Shown here piece by piece: positions 63,738 through 64,000 of a stretch of DNA of 64,000 nucleotides. The stretch lies in assembly GCA_031553595.1 (NCBI GenBank), contig JAVBLI010000012.1, positions 102,343 through 166,342 on the forward strand, given 5' to 3'. Within the stretch, counting starts at the first letter, position 1. Every line of letters begins with the position of its first letter. Under the pieces are notes generated by a model. The model ran no database searches. It saw nothing but the letters and a program-made list of their open reading frames with translations, and had not been told where the DNA came from. The DNA is from RGIG3701 sp031553595. Its GTDB lineage: Bacteria; Planctomycetota; Planctomycetia; Pirellulales; Thermoguttaceae. Both the position numbers and the translations under genes were made by a program.

Positions 63738-63853
63738 AACAGCAGCCGGAAGCGGAGCGCCAGCGCAGAGACCGGATCGAAGTGGAGAGAAATCCGACTA
63801 TTTTATCCGGTCTCTGCGCGTCACTGCGTTCCGCTGTGCTCCCGGCTGCTGTT
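63738..63853. repeat. 116-bp palindromic element, copy K (short arm left)
   Basis: Left short arm (AAGCGGAGCGCCAGCGCAGA), right long arm (CTGCGCGTCACTGCGTTCCG). A/T runs at both ends make it a plausible bidirectional terminator after zwf. Confidence 0.9.
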
Positions 63854-63922
63854 TTTAAATAGTCGAGTCAGATATTCCTCTCATTTTCCGGAAAAACAGG
63901 GGCTTGGCGGCGTTTTTGGGGA

Positions 63923-63978
63923 TTGCAATTTGCAAGGTTTTCTTTAAAATGACGGCAGATTGCTGAAAAACCTTGCAA
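63923..63978 (+). promoter_or_regulatory. Promoter with overlapping inverted repeat, for a gene beyond the window
   Basis: TTGCAA, 16 bp, TAAAAT (63923-63950). A 12-bp inverted repeat TTGCAAGGTTTT (63930-63941) / AAAACCTTGCAA (63967-63978) spans the spacer, the -10 and the expected start site, as an operator or leader hairpin would. Confidence 0.5.
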
Positions 63979-64000
63979 TTTCAGGCAGAAGGGCGGCCGT

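Overview
The window is a chromosomal stretch of a GC-rich Gram-negative bacterium, most likely a member of the Planctomycetota or a nearby PVC lineage. This is an inference from gene families, not from a marker gene: two DUF1080 (3-keto-disaccharide hydrolase-like) proteins, two PEP-CTERM surface proteins, an excisionase-type HTH protein with a long acidic Gly-Ile-Ser-Leu-rich region and a C-terminal membrane helix, a Ser/Thr kinase, a secreted squalene-cyclase-fold protein and a BatA/VWA membrane protein. About 46 genes are called. No rRNA, tRNA, CRISPR array, transposase or phage gene was seen.

Layout. 1-2.2 kb: start of polA (-) divergent from a DUF502 membrane protein. 2.2-9 kb (-): a 1137-aa PEP-CTERM SGNH esterase, then a small operon of ECF sigma factor, putative anti-sigma protein and a secreted protein. 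9-14 kb: GH16 glucanase, a small membrane protein, an alpha/beta hydrolase, ZnuA and a family 2 glycosyltransferase. 14-21 kb: carB, two tandem GspG-like lipoproteins and a 936-aa Pro/Ala-rich secreted protein. 21-27 kb: HD phosphohydrolase and a PEP-CTERM beta-strand-repeat protein interrupted by a frameshift. 27-35.6 kb: GNAT acetyltransferase, leuC, infA, homoserine dehydrogenase with an ApgM-like proposed homoserine kinase, an AT-rich non-coding island, an LsrG-like monooxygenase and comM. 35.7-45.5 kb: SulP transporter, acidic HTH protein, three tandem TlpA-type thioredoxin paralogues, a histidine kinase/response regulator pair and pyrF. 45.6-56.5 kb: CPA2 antiporter, clan-A glycoside hydrolase, HEAT-DUF1080 protein, LRR protein, accA, Ser/Thr kinase and a prenyltransferase-fold protein. 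56.6-64 kb: VWA protein, znuC-znuB, a small membrane protein, DUF1080 protein and zwf.

The genes mix housekeeping biosynthesis (pyrimidine carB and pyrF; threonine/leucine hom, apgM, leuC; fatty acid accA; pentose phosphate zwf; zinc uptake znuA, znuC, znuB) with secreted polysaccharide-degrading and surface functions.

The most unusual content is between genes. (1) A palindromic element of about 116 bp occurs as ten copies plus one related variant and fragments. Where both arms are intact, one is a 'long' form and the other a 'short' form lacking about 9 nt. Two gene 3' ends run into it and take their last codons and stop from it. (2) Many other gaps are built from degenerate 7- or 8-nt tandem arrays. 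One array starts at the upstream stop codon, its reverse complement ends at the next ATG, and a GCAAGC-like core often lies between. Genes behind such arrays mostly lack a Shine-Dalgarno sequence. Both are presented as candidate undescribed intergenic systems. All coordinates, promoters and family calls come from reading the sequence by eye; no database search was run.
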